Below, piece after piece: positions 13,112 through 26,136 of a stretch of 64,000 nt of DNA (within the stretch, counting starts at the first letter, position 1; every line of letters starts with the position of its first letter). The notes beneath the pieces were generated by a model, which had not been told where the DNA came from, ran no database searches, and worked only from the letters and a program-made list of their open reading frames with translations. The translations under genes were made by a program, and so were the position numbers. This DNA is from Strongyloides papillosus (taxonomy: Eukaryota; Nematoda; Chromadorea; Rhabditida; Strongyloididae), in assembly GCA_005656395.1 (NCBI GenBank), contig SRSI01000044.1, positions 1,426,001-1,490,000 of the forward strand, given 5' to 3'.

Positions 13112-16100
13112 TGAGGTATTAACTTGGAAATTAATTTTTACAGTTTATTAAAATTACAATACTCCCCAATATTAGTAAACTAAAAAAAATATTTTTAGTA
13201 GTTTGTATGATTAATTACTTTCAAATAATGAAAGAATAAATCTAAAAAAGGAAAAAGACACTAATTAATAATAATTAAATAATGTGTAAAAAAAAAATTG
13301 TTAGAAAAAATGATTGTATGTAGTAAAAAAGGGTGCAAAAACTTGTACTATAAATATAATTTGCAATAAAAAATAAAAAGAAATAATTTTTATATAAATC
13401 TTATATAAATGTATATATATTACAATAGTATATATAGAATGAAATAATACATATAAAACAATGATATTATACAAAAATATTCCATGTTTTACCCTCCAGT
13501 CACGCCAACATTTGAAAATTTATAACATTTGTACAAGGATCGATAGGAAATCCATGTCATATAATGTTACAAAATTATATAATAACACACACTAGTACTA
13601 TAAAAATTGATATATGTTTTAAAAAAATTTACATAAAAAATTCAATTTAAAACATCTGTAAGAAAAATTATTAATATTTTAGATAAGAAAACAAAATATT
13701 GACTTTTTAGTTTGATCATGAAATGTGTTTAAAACTTTATTTTTAAATAGTTAGCATAAAATTACACATTAATTAATGGGGAAAAAAATTTTAATAAAAC
13801 TAGATGTTAGTTAATTTTAATAAAAAAAAAGCAATGTAAACTTTTAAGTTTTTGTTAGGTAAACAATTCATGAACAGGTCATTGAGGAGACTACATAGAC
13901 ATAAAATCAAAGGAAATAAATTTATAGCACAAATAAAAATGTATTGTAAGTTAAATAAAAAAAGTTTTAACTTTAGATTCAAGATTATCAAATAATCGTT
14001 ACCGTTAAATATATTTATTATATAGCACTCTAATCATTATTCTTATTTTATTAACAAAATTGTAATTTTTTAAAATAAAATTACTTTCATGGAAAATATA
14101 TGTTGTGTATATAAAAGACTGTAAAAATTAATCTAAATTTAAGAATGAAAATATAAATATTTTTATTTTGTAATAATGTTAATTTTAAAAAATTTATTAA
14201 TATAATAAAATGACATGATTTTCAAAAGAGATAATATATTATAGAAAAAAATATAGTATATAATATAACATATATATTTATTGGAAAAGAATATCTAATT
14301 ATATACTTTGAGTTTAAAATAATAATGTTATCCAAAAAGAAACACGAGAATAATATGCCGTTAAAGCATTTTCTATATAATTTTCAAAATATATAGTAAA
14401 TAGTCCGATGATGTATAGCGGCTTCCATTGGGTATATATAATATATATAGATAGTATATAGTTTGAATGTATTAGGACACATAAGAGTTTTTAAATATGT
14501 TCAAAAACTAGTAAAAATTAAAATAATAAAAATGGGGGCAACTTGGAGTAGAAGGGGGATTTAAATGATAAAAGGAGAAAATTAAATAAATTTTTAAAGC
14601 TTTTGTTATTATGTTATATTCCTCTTAATACTTTAAGTCCTATTATAATTTATTAAAAAATATAAATATTTGTCACTATTTTTTATGTTAAAACTACAAC
14701 ACAAGTAATGCAAAAGAAAACCGTTAATGAACATTATAAAATGAATACTACACTTTTTTTAAAATATTGCAAAAATGAAACAAAAGACTCTTTCTCATGA
14801 TTTTATAGCAGTATTAGGTAATAGAAATGACAGTGTGTATACATAAAAAAGACTAAATTCATTTATTATATAATTAGAAAAAAAGACTCTAAGTTATGGT
14901 GTACTTTGAATGCTAATGGATTCAAAAATTTCATTTTACATATAACGTTAATTCAATAGAAAAGAATAAAGTATATACTAAAATAAAAAAAAGGCTTATA
15001 AACTTATATAGAATAGTGAGGGTGGGAGAGGTAAAAGAATAATAATTATAATAATATAATATAGTTTTATAATATTAATTTAATATTTATTCATTCGTCA
15101 TACACAATATGCATGTAATTTTTATTATAATAGTTATAAATATTTTAATAAAAATCAATTTTTACAATAAAATTCATAAGCAAAAAGAAGTGAGATATAA
15201 AATTGTTTGTAGGGGGATGTAATCAAGAAAATTATTAGAAAAGACTATACCACACAGTTAATAGTACAAGTGAGAATTATTTATATATATATTTAATACC
15301 TACTGTTAATATATGAACAGTTTGAATTTTTACAAAAGAACTATTCTATTAAAATAGGTATTAATAATAGCACAGATGGCATTATAACGTTTTAACTTCG
15401 GTAGAATGGTACAATTAAGAGTAAGTTTAATCGCTGTACAATGTGTGCCCACTTACACAAATATTAAATGTGGAAGATTTTTATATAAAATAAATGTGTA
15501 ATATATTAAAGTAACAAATAAAATATATGTGATATTATAATATTCATTTTTTTTAGAAAATTTAAAAGAAATTTATTATGGTGGGTACATAATATAGTTT
15601 TAGTTAAAATTGGGTTGTTGTGCCAAAACTGCCACTAAAACAAAATAGGTATTGATTGTTTATATAACATATTTTGGATATTTTTAAAATTATTAGAATG
15701 AAAAATATAGTATAAGAAAGTAGTAAGATAGATAAAAGAGGATATCTATATACGTCAATATTATATATGAAAATATTAATATAGATGTGTTTATATTATA
15801 TAAATAGCCATATGTTTTAAGGTTCTAGAGATAAAAAATTTAGATATGAAAAACATGTCAAAAAGATAAGGAAGTATTTAAGAGAGGAAATAATTCTTGA
15901 GTAAACATTGACAACTAAACATGGATAATTTTTATAAATGATTCATGTTTTAGAAAGAAGGTTGGAAGGAAGTACTCAAATGAAGTAATATAAACTGTCA
16001 AGTAAAATATTGAAATATACATTATATATATTAGATAGATGAATATTCAAAGAGTAAGGTCAATTATTATATACCATATGAGTCATGAAAATATAGTATT

Positions 16101-19100
16101 AAAGGGTTAAGGGTGATAGGGTAACACCTAAATTTATCTATATAAAATAGAAATATTTGAAACTAAATTATATATATATATGTTTTTTTTACCATATAAA
16201 TATACTAATCGTCGTTTTGGGTTCCATAAACAATATGACCATTTGATTGTTTACCTAACAATGGTCAATTAAATGTAATATAATACTTTAATATTTATTA
16301 TAAATTGAGGACTTTTGGAGTAAATAACAGTAAGAATTAATATTATCAAAAAAATGAGTAAAAAAATAATAATAATATTCTAACCAGTTTGGAGAGCAAA
16401 CACTTTATATAAAAAAGATGAGGTAATCTAGAGATATACACGTTACAAAAATAATATTTGTGTGGTAATTTTGATAAAGAAAATTTACTTATCAAATAGT
16501 ATCAATTAATATAAGATTATTTTGGACAGGAATTCTTTTATCAACACATAGCAATAGTAAAGATCTATTAGGAAAGGAAATATTCAAGATTTAAATAATA
16601 CTCAATATTGTGAGGGTGAATCAAATGACAAGTATTTTATTGAGAGATATAAGAATAGATGGAGACATAAACTGGAATATTATTATATTAAATTAAAATA
16701 CAATATTATATTCTTACAAAAATAACGTATTACTATTTTCATTTTGTTGTAATTTTAAATGATAATTTATAAAAATGTACTTTATAATATTTAATTGTAT
16801 TTTAGGAGTGATGGACAAGGGGGAATAAAGAAACTCTATTTTGGTTGTTCAAATTAAAATCAACACATTGAGTATCTTGAAAATATCTTTTAAAGGCTGT
16901 TTATAAACATTAATACAGCTGCTTGGATGGATTTATTTAACATCAATATAAATAAGTTTTTCCACCATATATTAATTTGAAAAAAATGAATGAAAAAAGC
17001 AAGGGTATAGACGTAAAAAAATAAAAACATATTTTATGATTAAAGCTGTTATTAAAACTTTCATTAACAGCACTTTAATAAACATATTATGAAATAATGG
17101 ATAAACAGTTATGAATAAAAAAATATATAATTTAAAAAAAGACTTATATTATTTATAATCCTTTTCCAACTGCATATAACTTTAGTATAATATTTTTAAA
17201 TGACAATTAAGTCAAATGAATATTATATTATACAACAAATAAATCTTTCATTTTATTTTCAAAATACCTAAACGCTCCCGACTTTTGTTTTTTTCTTTTT
17301 TTGTTATCAACAACGTAACAGAAATAAAGGCTTCCGATTTCCAGAAAGTAATATTACTTTAAATATTAAATTTCATAGATCGTAATATAAATATAACTTT
17401 TAATTTATAGGAAAATTTAAATAAAAACGGTAAATTAACAACATAACGTAGATTATATGTACATTTTTGAACCACTAATTACGATATAATTCTATTAAAA
17501 ATAAGGAAAGTTTTAACAAGTTATAATTAAAAGTGTTGTAAAAAAAATGGTAATTATAGAGGAATTGAGGATGCAGTAAAATTAGTCAAATTAGGCGGAT
17601 AAAATATAAAATAAGAACAAAGATTTTCTTTAATAAATTGCCCCTGCCATTGTGGTGGGAGAGTATTAATCGTATGAGGATATATAATTTAAAAACGATA
17701 TATATATACATTTTGTGATAGATAGTAATTTTATGATCACACTCATCTCCAAACAAAATGGTTGGTTAAAGATTATAAACTAATTTTATGAGTCACAAAA
17801 AAGTAGGTACTAACAATGTATGACAAAGCATTTTAAAATTAGACAAAAAAAATTCCAAAATAATTAAAATAACATTTGTTAGACAATAAAAGTAGTTAAA
17901 ATGTACTTTTGATTTATTTTATAATATTATTTGTTTGTGTTTTTTACCTAATTTTACAAAGTAAGATTTAAATAGTAAGATTGACGTCTAATCGAAAAAA
18001 AAGAATTTAAAATAAACCTAATATAATTTGTCTATTGACAATTATAACATAAATATATTTTATTACATAATTTAAAAAAGTGAAAAAATATATAATTTTT
18101 TTATAACCTAAGCACATAAGTTGAAGTTATGAAATTTTAGAGAATAAACGCATTGTTTGTCTGTTTAAAAATATATAATTTATATGATGGAACTCTCAAT
18201 AGCGAAAAATATGACACGTTTAGTATATTTGAATATTTGTTAAGCTTCATGAGCTTTACTAAATTTTATTAGTATGATATACGATGACAAAACCTGTTGA
18301 CTTACAAATTAAACTTTAATGCATAAAATCTAATTTTTCAATAAAGCTAAATGAATTAACAACACTATCTAACTAATATATATGTAAACATTTCCTATTT
18401 TTTTATCTACCTTCGTCATTTATCTAACAAAACTTATAAATTAAAAATATATAGCCATCCCATGGATTCAATTACATACTAATTTTAAAACAAAATTTTA
18501 ACTAGAAAAATAAAAATATTTTAAATATTTTGTAACCTTTAATTATTTTTTTACTTGATAAGTTTAATAATGAAAAAAATAACTGTTATCTATTAAACAA
18601 ACTTCCATGTGATAAATAAGTAGATTATTTTATCATTAGCTACCTATAAAAAAGTGGAAATTTTCGAAGTAGTGATAAAATTTATGGGAAAAAAAACTAT
18701 ATGAAAGATTGTCTTATCTAAATAATTGACACAAGGTTCTCAATCATGTCATTCAAATGCATTATCATTGTTTATTCAACTCTTACTCATGAATTATTAA
18801 AATAAAATGAAAAAAAAAATCAAATAAAAGGCTTATCATTATTCTATCATATGACAATTAAATTTTTAAAACAATTATTAAATAAATAATATTAATATCA
18901 ATGTAGTAGTAAAAAAAAATAACAAATCAAAGGAGTTAAAAAGTGAGTGTAGTACTTTATGAATTTTTAAAAAATAAATTGTTTAAAATAAAAAGTTGAA
19001 ATAATGGAAGTGTGATTATAATATGTATATGTAATTATTATAATATGATTTAAAGATTTTACAGAGAAGTATTTAAAAAGTAAAAGAGAGTGTAACTTTA

Positions 19101-21640
19101 ATATTAAAAGAAGCAAACACTCACTTTGAGATTATATTTTTTTATTGTTTCCTGAATATATATACTATATAATACTTACTACTAAATGTGATATATAACT
19201 AAAAATTTTTAGCATAAATCAATGTTTCTTTAGAAATTATCGTTACTTAATATAATAAAAAGACCTACCTAAAGAAACCACAGCATATTTATATTCATTG
19301 TCATTATTTATAATCATATTAAACTATGTCAAAAGAAAAAATATATATGATAAATGGGAAAGAAAAGTGATTTTTTAAAGTAAGATAAAATATTATCTTG
19401 ATATATCTTGCTTTTCTTACAAACCATTCTTCAAAAATATTAATAAAAATATTTTTATTTATCTCCAGTAACACATATATATTGATAAATTTTATTTAAA
19501 ATTATAAAATAATATAAAAAAATGATTATATATTTGATATATGTTATTTTACTATAATATTCTTTTTATCCTTATCTCATATAGCTCAAGAGGCATCATA
19601 TATAAGTTATTAAGAGAATTTAAATCATTGTGATGGGTGATAACAAAAAAATATGTGAAGAATAGAATTTATATAAAACCAAAAATTTTTTTGTTACTGT
19701 TTTATAAAAATGTTAAATATAAAAAAATCTATTAAAAAAGATGTGTTGTATGGGATTAGATTTTGTTTAAATGAGAAGGAAAAATCAAAATGCAATTTCT
19801 GTGATTGAAAAGTGATTGAGAGAGAGAGAATAAGTGCTTATATAATGAGTTTAAAAATTTATATGTGCACAATATTAATTAACTTAAAAAATGCCGTTGA
19901 TGATGTAAAGTGATTAGTTTGAAAAATACGTTTCTACAACTAGCTATATAAATAAATATATAATTTGATTAATTAATACAGTATTTTGATTTTAGTAAAA
20001 TATGAAAAAGAGCTTGTTTTAATATGTTGATATAAAATTAAAAGTGAAAAAATGTAAACTCTTAATTATGATTTAATTAAACACATTTAAAGTGTTCAAT
20101 CACCATAAAATGTATCACTAGTATGCCATTATTATTATCATAATAAATGTAATTTTCTATTGTTTGTAATATATCAAACACAAAAATAATTGGGTATTTG
20201 ATAAAAATAGATTTGGTTGATTGAGTAAAAGAATATGAAAATTTTGGTATTAAAAAAATACTTTTTTTTATTTATCTTTGGGTACTTTTATAAATGAAGT
20301 CAAAATTATTAATGCATAAAATATGTATTTCTCTTTTATACATTTGTCAAATAAATATATATTCATAAACATATAAATATATATTATTTATACACTGTAT
20401 GATGAAATTTTAATACAAATCTTTTGATACTTAATCTGTTTCAAATCCCATATATCAGTAATGTTATTTAAAAGTTTTATTTCTTTTTAATATTACTATT
20501 ATATAATACAGATATATATAAAGAGAAAAATGATATAAATATTTTTATTGTTATTCAATGATTTATCTCAAAATATATTTTATATTAAAAAATTCATTTT
20601 TAAAATAATTTTAAATTTAAAAATTGTTTAATTCTATATATATTTATGTATCATGTTTAATATATATTTGTACATGGCCTTTTGTCTTTTTGACGAAAGA
20701 TTAACTGACCATTACCTACCTTAACGTATATACATGTTGTAAAAGAGGTGGTTTAAAATGATTAAAACTTTTACAATCTACATATTCTAAAGAAAAAAAT
20801 TTTCAAGATCACTGTACTAATCAACACACTTCTACCTTTGTTTCAATACAATATTTTCCCATTACCAACCAAAGTGATTTGGATTTTATAAAAAAGATAA
20901 CTTTTTAATTTTTAACTATTCTTAGATTTTAATCATTAATATACTTTGATAAAAAGGAATATATATTATATCAAAATTGACATTTTTATATATATTAATC
21001 ATTTAACTATGTAATATTACCTATACAAAAATTACATTTTAAAATTCTTGCCCCTCTTCCAGTGAATAACTCTCTCACAATAAATATATATTAAAATATT
21101 CTTCCATTTATACTTGACCTGTAGGGGTTAAAATGTTGTGATTGACAACTATAACTAAGTAATTATAATTTTTAGCCTACAAATTGATTTTAATATTATT
21201 ACTTTTATAATTACAAATACAACATAAAAGTTAATCATAAGTTATTTTTACAACTCTTTTTTCCCCCATTTTGTATTTAATTACTCCTCCTAACTATTTA
21301 AATAATAATTTATTTCCTTCTTAATTATAATAGTAGTCTAAAGTGTATAGCTAAAAAAAGTTGGTTAAAAATAATTAATTTTATAAAAGCATCTAAACAT
21401 TTATTACTATATTGTGTTATCAACATATTTAATATATAGTTAATACAACTGTCTTCCTAAAAAAATAAAATTAACCGCAATAAACTGTAGTAGGCGAAAA
21501 AAGTGTTACTAGACTTCTATTTCTGGTAGCATTCAACTACCTTCTTATTCATTTTTAATGTTTTATTTAATACGCCTTACATTATTTATAATTTAATTTT
21601 TATTTACATTAATATTAACCTTTTATTATTTTTTAAATTA
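13112..21640. other. 8.5-kb gene-free AT-rich region
   Basis: This stretch separates the divergent Patched (-) and glycosyltransferase-like (+) genes. I found no coding exon with family resemblance, no tRNA-like or rRNA-like block and no long inverted or direct repeat. It contains short AT tracts (for example near 16171) and a small GA run near 19811. It presumably includes both promoters. Small conserved non-coding elements could have been missed by eye. Confidence 0.5.
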
Positions 21641-21648
21641 TGTTATTT

Positions 21649-21659
21649 ATTTTTTTAAG
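21649..21659 (+). promoter_or_regulatory. Probable spliced-leader acceptor that fixes the transferase start
   Basis: ATTTTTTTAAG is immediately followed by G and then ATG ATG. An upstream in-frame ATG at 21640 lies inside the pyrimidine tract and would be removed by trans-splicing, so 21661 is taken as the start. Confidence 0.55.
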
Positions 21660-21660
21660 G

Positions 21661-24600
21661 ATGATGACTTCATCGGTAAATAATATTGCTGAAACAGCCT
21701 GGTGGATAATAAAACCAAGAAATTATCTAAAATTATTATTGCCTAGAATATTGTACCATTCTATTGTTTTGGCAACTTACATCTTTTGGTTTGTTGTTGG
21801 ATGTTTCATTTTACGTAAAACTGATCGAGCAATAAAAGCTGTCAGTTATGTTAAAACTTATGGTGATACTGTTGCATTAAGTACTATTGAGGAATCAGAC
21901 GTTTTTAAAGAACTTTTACACACAATTGATACAGAATTTACAAAACCACCCGCAATATTATTGCTTAATCAGTATGCATTAAATATGACTTTTAATTTTT
22001 TGTGTAACACAAAAACCCTTAAAGGTGTCCATGAAAGGTTAATTTTCGTTACATTGGATCAAAAGGCACATGATGTATTGAATGAGTATTGGCCTGAGGT
22101 ACGCCAACTATACTGGCCAACACCATCTTTATATGTAAGTTTTTTATTAAATTTATAATAATTAAATGTAAAGTGATAAAATCGTTTTCCCTAATATATG
22201 CAGTTTCGCTCCAAATCATCTATCTTTACCATCTATAGGTATTTACTTACTAAAATATGGGATTAATTTTACCTTATAATATATTTATCATTTTAACAAT
22301 AAAAATAAGAGAAATTTTACTACATTTAATCTATCTAACAACTTTTTATTATTAAAAATTTTAATCATCTTTTATGATATTATATTTATATCATTTGTAT
22401 GTATGATTAATGAGTGAAAAACTTTTTATATGATTATAAATATTAATATAATTAGTCTACCTAGATATATTAATAACATTTAATAGGCATAATTTTTCAT
22501 ATAATTTCTAGATATGTATTAATCATTTACCAAGTTTATAAAAAGAAATTTGATAAAAAAAGTTTTTTTTTATATTACTTTAAAGTGGTAAAGTTGTTTT
22601 AGGAGAAGAGATCTACATTTTTATAGTGTACTTAGAAGAATGTTAAACATATAATCATGTCAAATTTATACACCTATTTATCAAATTTTTTTAATACAAA
22701 TTCCAATGGTTTCTCTTCTTCCTTCACATAAAATAGTTGTACTTAGGTAAAAATTTAAATTTTGATGGATGTTAAAGTATTAAAAATGATAAAATGACTT
22801 TGCATAAATATATGTTATCAATATAAATGTATATTTTATTTCTTATAGACATTAAAATGTATGATGGTGTATGTCGTATAGGGGTGATGAAACTATTAAA
22901 TGCCATTATTGTATTATGGTCTATTGAACAGTAGTAATAGTAATGAAATAAGTAGTAAGGTCGAGATGACACCTCTTTCCTTCTCATATTCTCTTTTACC
23001 AAATTGTTATAATTATTTTTTCTGGTATACATATATAATATATATCTCTTAATATTAGAGGTCATTTGAAATTAAAATGCATTAATAATAATAAATGATA
23101 ATAATTTTATCAAATTAGGTACAAATATTTTTGTTTGTACTTTAAATTAAATAGATAAACTTTTGATAAATTAATCTTTCACATTTAATGATTGAAATAT
23201 TATATAAGAAAGAACAAATTTCTTATCAAAAACATTTTAATGAACGTATATCATAACAATAAAATTATAATGATTGAAGTATGTTTGAGAATATTTTTAT
23301 TTTTTCAAATAACAATAAAGAGTAAAAAAAAAGTAATTTTTGGATTAATTAATCATCAAAAATATGTTAAAGTTGTCACATTAAGAATGATTAATTTGAG
23401 TAATTAATCATAATTTACTGAGACAAACTTTTTTATTCATTATTGAATATTTATTTAACATTGTTTTACAAGTCAAAATCTATAAATATGCATATATTGT
23501 TTTCATTAAGTAGTTGTGTAATAGAATATGTATATATGATAATTAACAACAAAAATACTTTTTATAAAATTATTTCTTTCTAAAAATTTCCACTTCTCTT
23601 ATACTTAAAATAAAAGATAGTAAAAAAAATTTTAAGATAAAGTTATTAAAAATAACAATATGAGAATTTATAGCTATTTTAATTAAAAATTTTTGTTAAA
23701 AAAAGAATAAGTAAAGTTAAATGAAAATAATATTTAAATATATGACATTAATTGCCTAAAATAGATATTAAAAAATATAATAATTAAATGAGAATGTAAA
23801 TAAAATAGATGTGGAGAGAATTCTAGGACTGAGAAAAATAATATTATATAATAAAAATACTTTTTAAAAGAAAAGTATATGATACGTATATAAGATAATA
23901 AAAAGTAAAATGAAATTTCTATTTAAAATAAACTCTCTATTGTAAAGTAATTTCCTTTAAATATTTTTAGAAGCCATTTAGTTTTGCAGAAGGACCATAT
24001 CAACAAATTTATTTGTTAAGGGCAAATTTAGCTGTTTCACTACTTAAAAATGGTAAGTCATTTTGGATGATGCAACAAGATACCTTTTGGAGGAAAAATT
24101 TATTTGAACTGGAATTAGAAAATGATATGTCTTTTGATGCCTTATTTGACCAGATAGGAGATGACGGTAATAGTCAAAGGGCTGAATGGGTAAATGGTAA
24201 GTTTTTATAAAAAATAGTCTCAATAAAAAATTGTAATGGAGAATATTGTAAGAATTTTACTAAACAATTAAAAGGATGGTGTAAATATAAGATGTAGTGA
24301 TAAAAATTTTTAATAAATTTTAATACGATAGGTGAGATTTACATATGCTAAGATTTTTATAATTATACTAAATTTATATTCTTTCTTTTGTTATTACTTT
24401 AAAATATTATATAATATTTATATCCCTCAATCATGAAAAGGCGTATATTTTGAGATAATTTTTAAATAAAAATATATCGAAGTTTAAATGTTGTATGGAT
24501 GAAGATATTATAAGTATTCTTCATTTGTCTGTTCCTTAACTTTTATGTAGTAAAAATGTACATTATCATACATCATATACGTTTTTTATTGTGTCCTGAG

Positions 24601-25213
24601 AATAAAACATTTATATTACTATAGTTTGTGGGTTGAAATAAAGTTTACTTTTATTACATATAAAATATTATTTTTTTTAATAGCAATTACTTTATATTTA
24701 TTTTTTGTAGGAGCCAATTTTTTTGTTAGAGCAAACAATGGAACACTAAAATTTTTCCAAAGAGTAGCTGATAAGTTAGCTCATTGGTATACTCCAGATA
24801 TGGGTATAATGATACATCAATGTCATACATGGGGTAATCCTAAATGTGCATTTATACCTCATAAAATTGCTCATTCCTGGGAATGGATGTATACAAAACA
24901 AGAGAATCCACCATATATAATTCAATTGGATTGTGAAACTGATGGTGGAACAAAATTAATGCAACTAGCAAAATATGGTTTCCATTTTACAAAAGAGGAT
25001 GGTAGAACGTGTGATTACGAGGCTGTTGAAAAGATCAGAGAAAAGATGGGTAAAGGAAAAATTGAGGTTCATCGTGCTAAGCTTAGTTGGGGACGTTTAC
25101 AATTTAAAGTTTATTGGTGGATTGTTGATTATATTTTAATGACACCAGTTATAGGACCACTTTTAAAACCATATCTACCTTTACTAGGATTTATTTTAAT
25201 GATTACCCTCTAA
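21661..25213 (+). CDS. Type II membrane nucleotide-diphospho-sugar transferase-like protein
   Basis: Three exons, 21661-22134, 23971-24196 and 24711-25213, join in phases 0 and 1 to give 400 residues. A basic stretch (KPRNYLKLLLPR) precedes a single membrane anchor at ~31-51, so a type II Golgi topology is likely. The lumenal part has LLNQYALNMTFNFLCNT, RLIFVTLDQKAHDVL, LLRANLAVSLLKNGKSFWMM and QQDTFWRKN. The last two resemble the acceptor- and metal-binding region of the PF03407 nucleotide-sugar transferase family, where an MQQDT-type motif stands in place of DxD. HTWGNPKCAFIPHKIAHSWEW follows, and the C-terminus is hydrophobic (~370-400). It probably adds a sugar to glycans or glycoproteins, but donor and acceptor are unknown. 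The first intron, 1,836 nt, is long compared with others here. The family call is from motif recall and a specific gene name is not justified. Confidence 0.75.
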
Positions 25214-25296
25214 AAGGTGGGAATGTAGAAAAAATTAATAATAAATTTTAACTAAAAAAATCCATCATACGCTGGTATGTCAGGTTAACTTGGCAC

Positions 25297-25302
25297 AATA
25301 AA
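25297..25302 (+). terminator. Poly(A) signal of the transferase-like gene
   Basis: AATAAA lies 84 nt after the stop codon, in the short convergent region shared with the TRPV gene on the other strand. The remaining sequence up to 26136 shows nothing else recognisable. Confidence 0.55.
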
Positions 25303-26003
25303 AATGAATCACAACATTTATAAATATTAAAACATTTTCTCATCTAAAAATAACACAATAGTTTAATGATTTAACATTTTTATAAATAAAAATTAGCAAT
25401 GTATTTTAAGATACAAAAATAATTTATGCATTTTGTTTTTTATTTTTTTTTTTGTAAATTTTGTTTAAACATTTTTTTGTAATATTTTTCTTCTAAAATA
25501 TTATGTTTTATATCATATGTATTTTGTATGATATTTAAATATTCTTTTTTGTTATAATATTAATATTATTTATAAATTTATGAATTCTTGAATTATTATT
25601 TGTATGTTGCAAAATAAAATGTTTCTTAACAAAAAAAAAACGAAAATCTTAATTTTTATTGAAAAAAATATCTCTTTTCAAAGATTAATTTTATTTTTAA
25701 AGAAATATTAACATGGTTTAATGTTTAAAAAGTATGATTAAATAAAAATATTCCATCCTTCCAAATACAAATTTCCAATAAGTTTCACTAAAACATTGTA
25801 ATAAATAAATATGATGGTTTTCATCATTTTCCAAAAGATATATTCACACATTTCTCTTAATATTACATAACGCAATCGTTTAATGTTGATGTTTTTTCAA
25901 TGTTTCAAATAACATTTCTACTAAAATACCTTTGAGATAAAAATCAATGGATGGTAAGAATGATATTTTAAAGAGAATGAAAAAAGAAACTTTTAGATGA
26001 AAT

Positions 26004-26009
26004 TTTATT
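26004..26009 (-). terminator. Candidate poly(A) signal of the TRPV gene
   Basis: On the minus strand AATAAA occurs 128 nt downstream of the stop codon. In such AT-rich sequence the hexamer arises often by chance, so this is only a candidate. Confidence 0.4.
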
Positions 26010-26136
26010 TATCGAAATACCATTAGTTTAAAGTGTGATAGTGCTTAACTTATTGCTTTTCCTACACAATTGATTATTTATATATAAATATATCATTGAT
26101 AAAAATTATAATTTTGTTGGAAAAATAAAATAATTT

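Noticed and set aside
22772..23065. 97-codon minus-strand ORF in the first intron of the transferase-like gene
   Set aside because: Low-complexity Tyr/Ile/Asn-rich translation with no domain; best explained as chance in a long intron.
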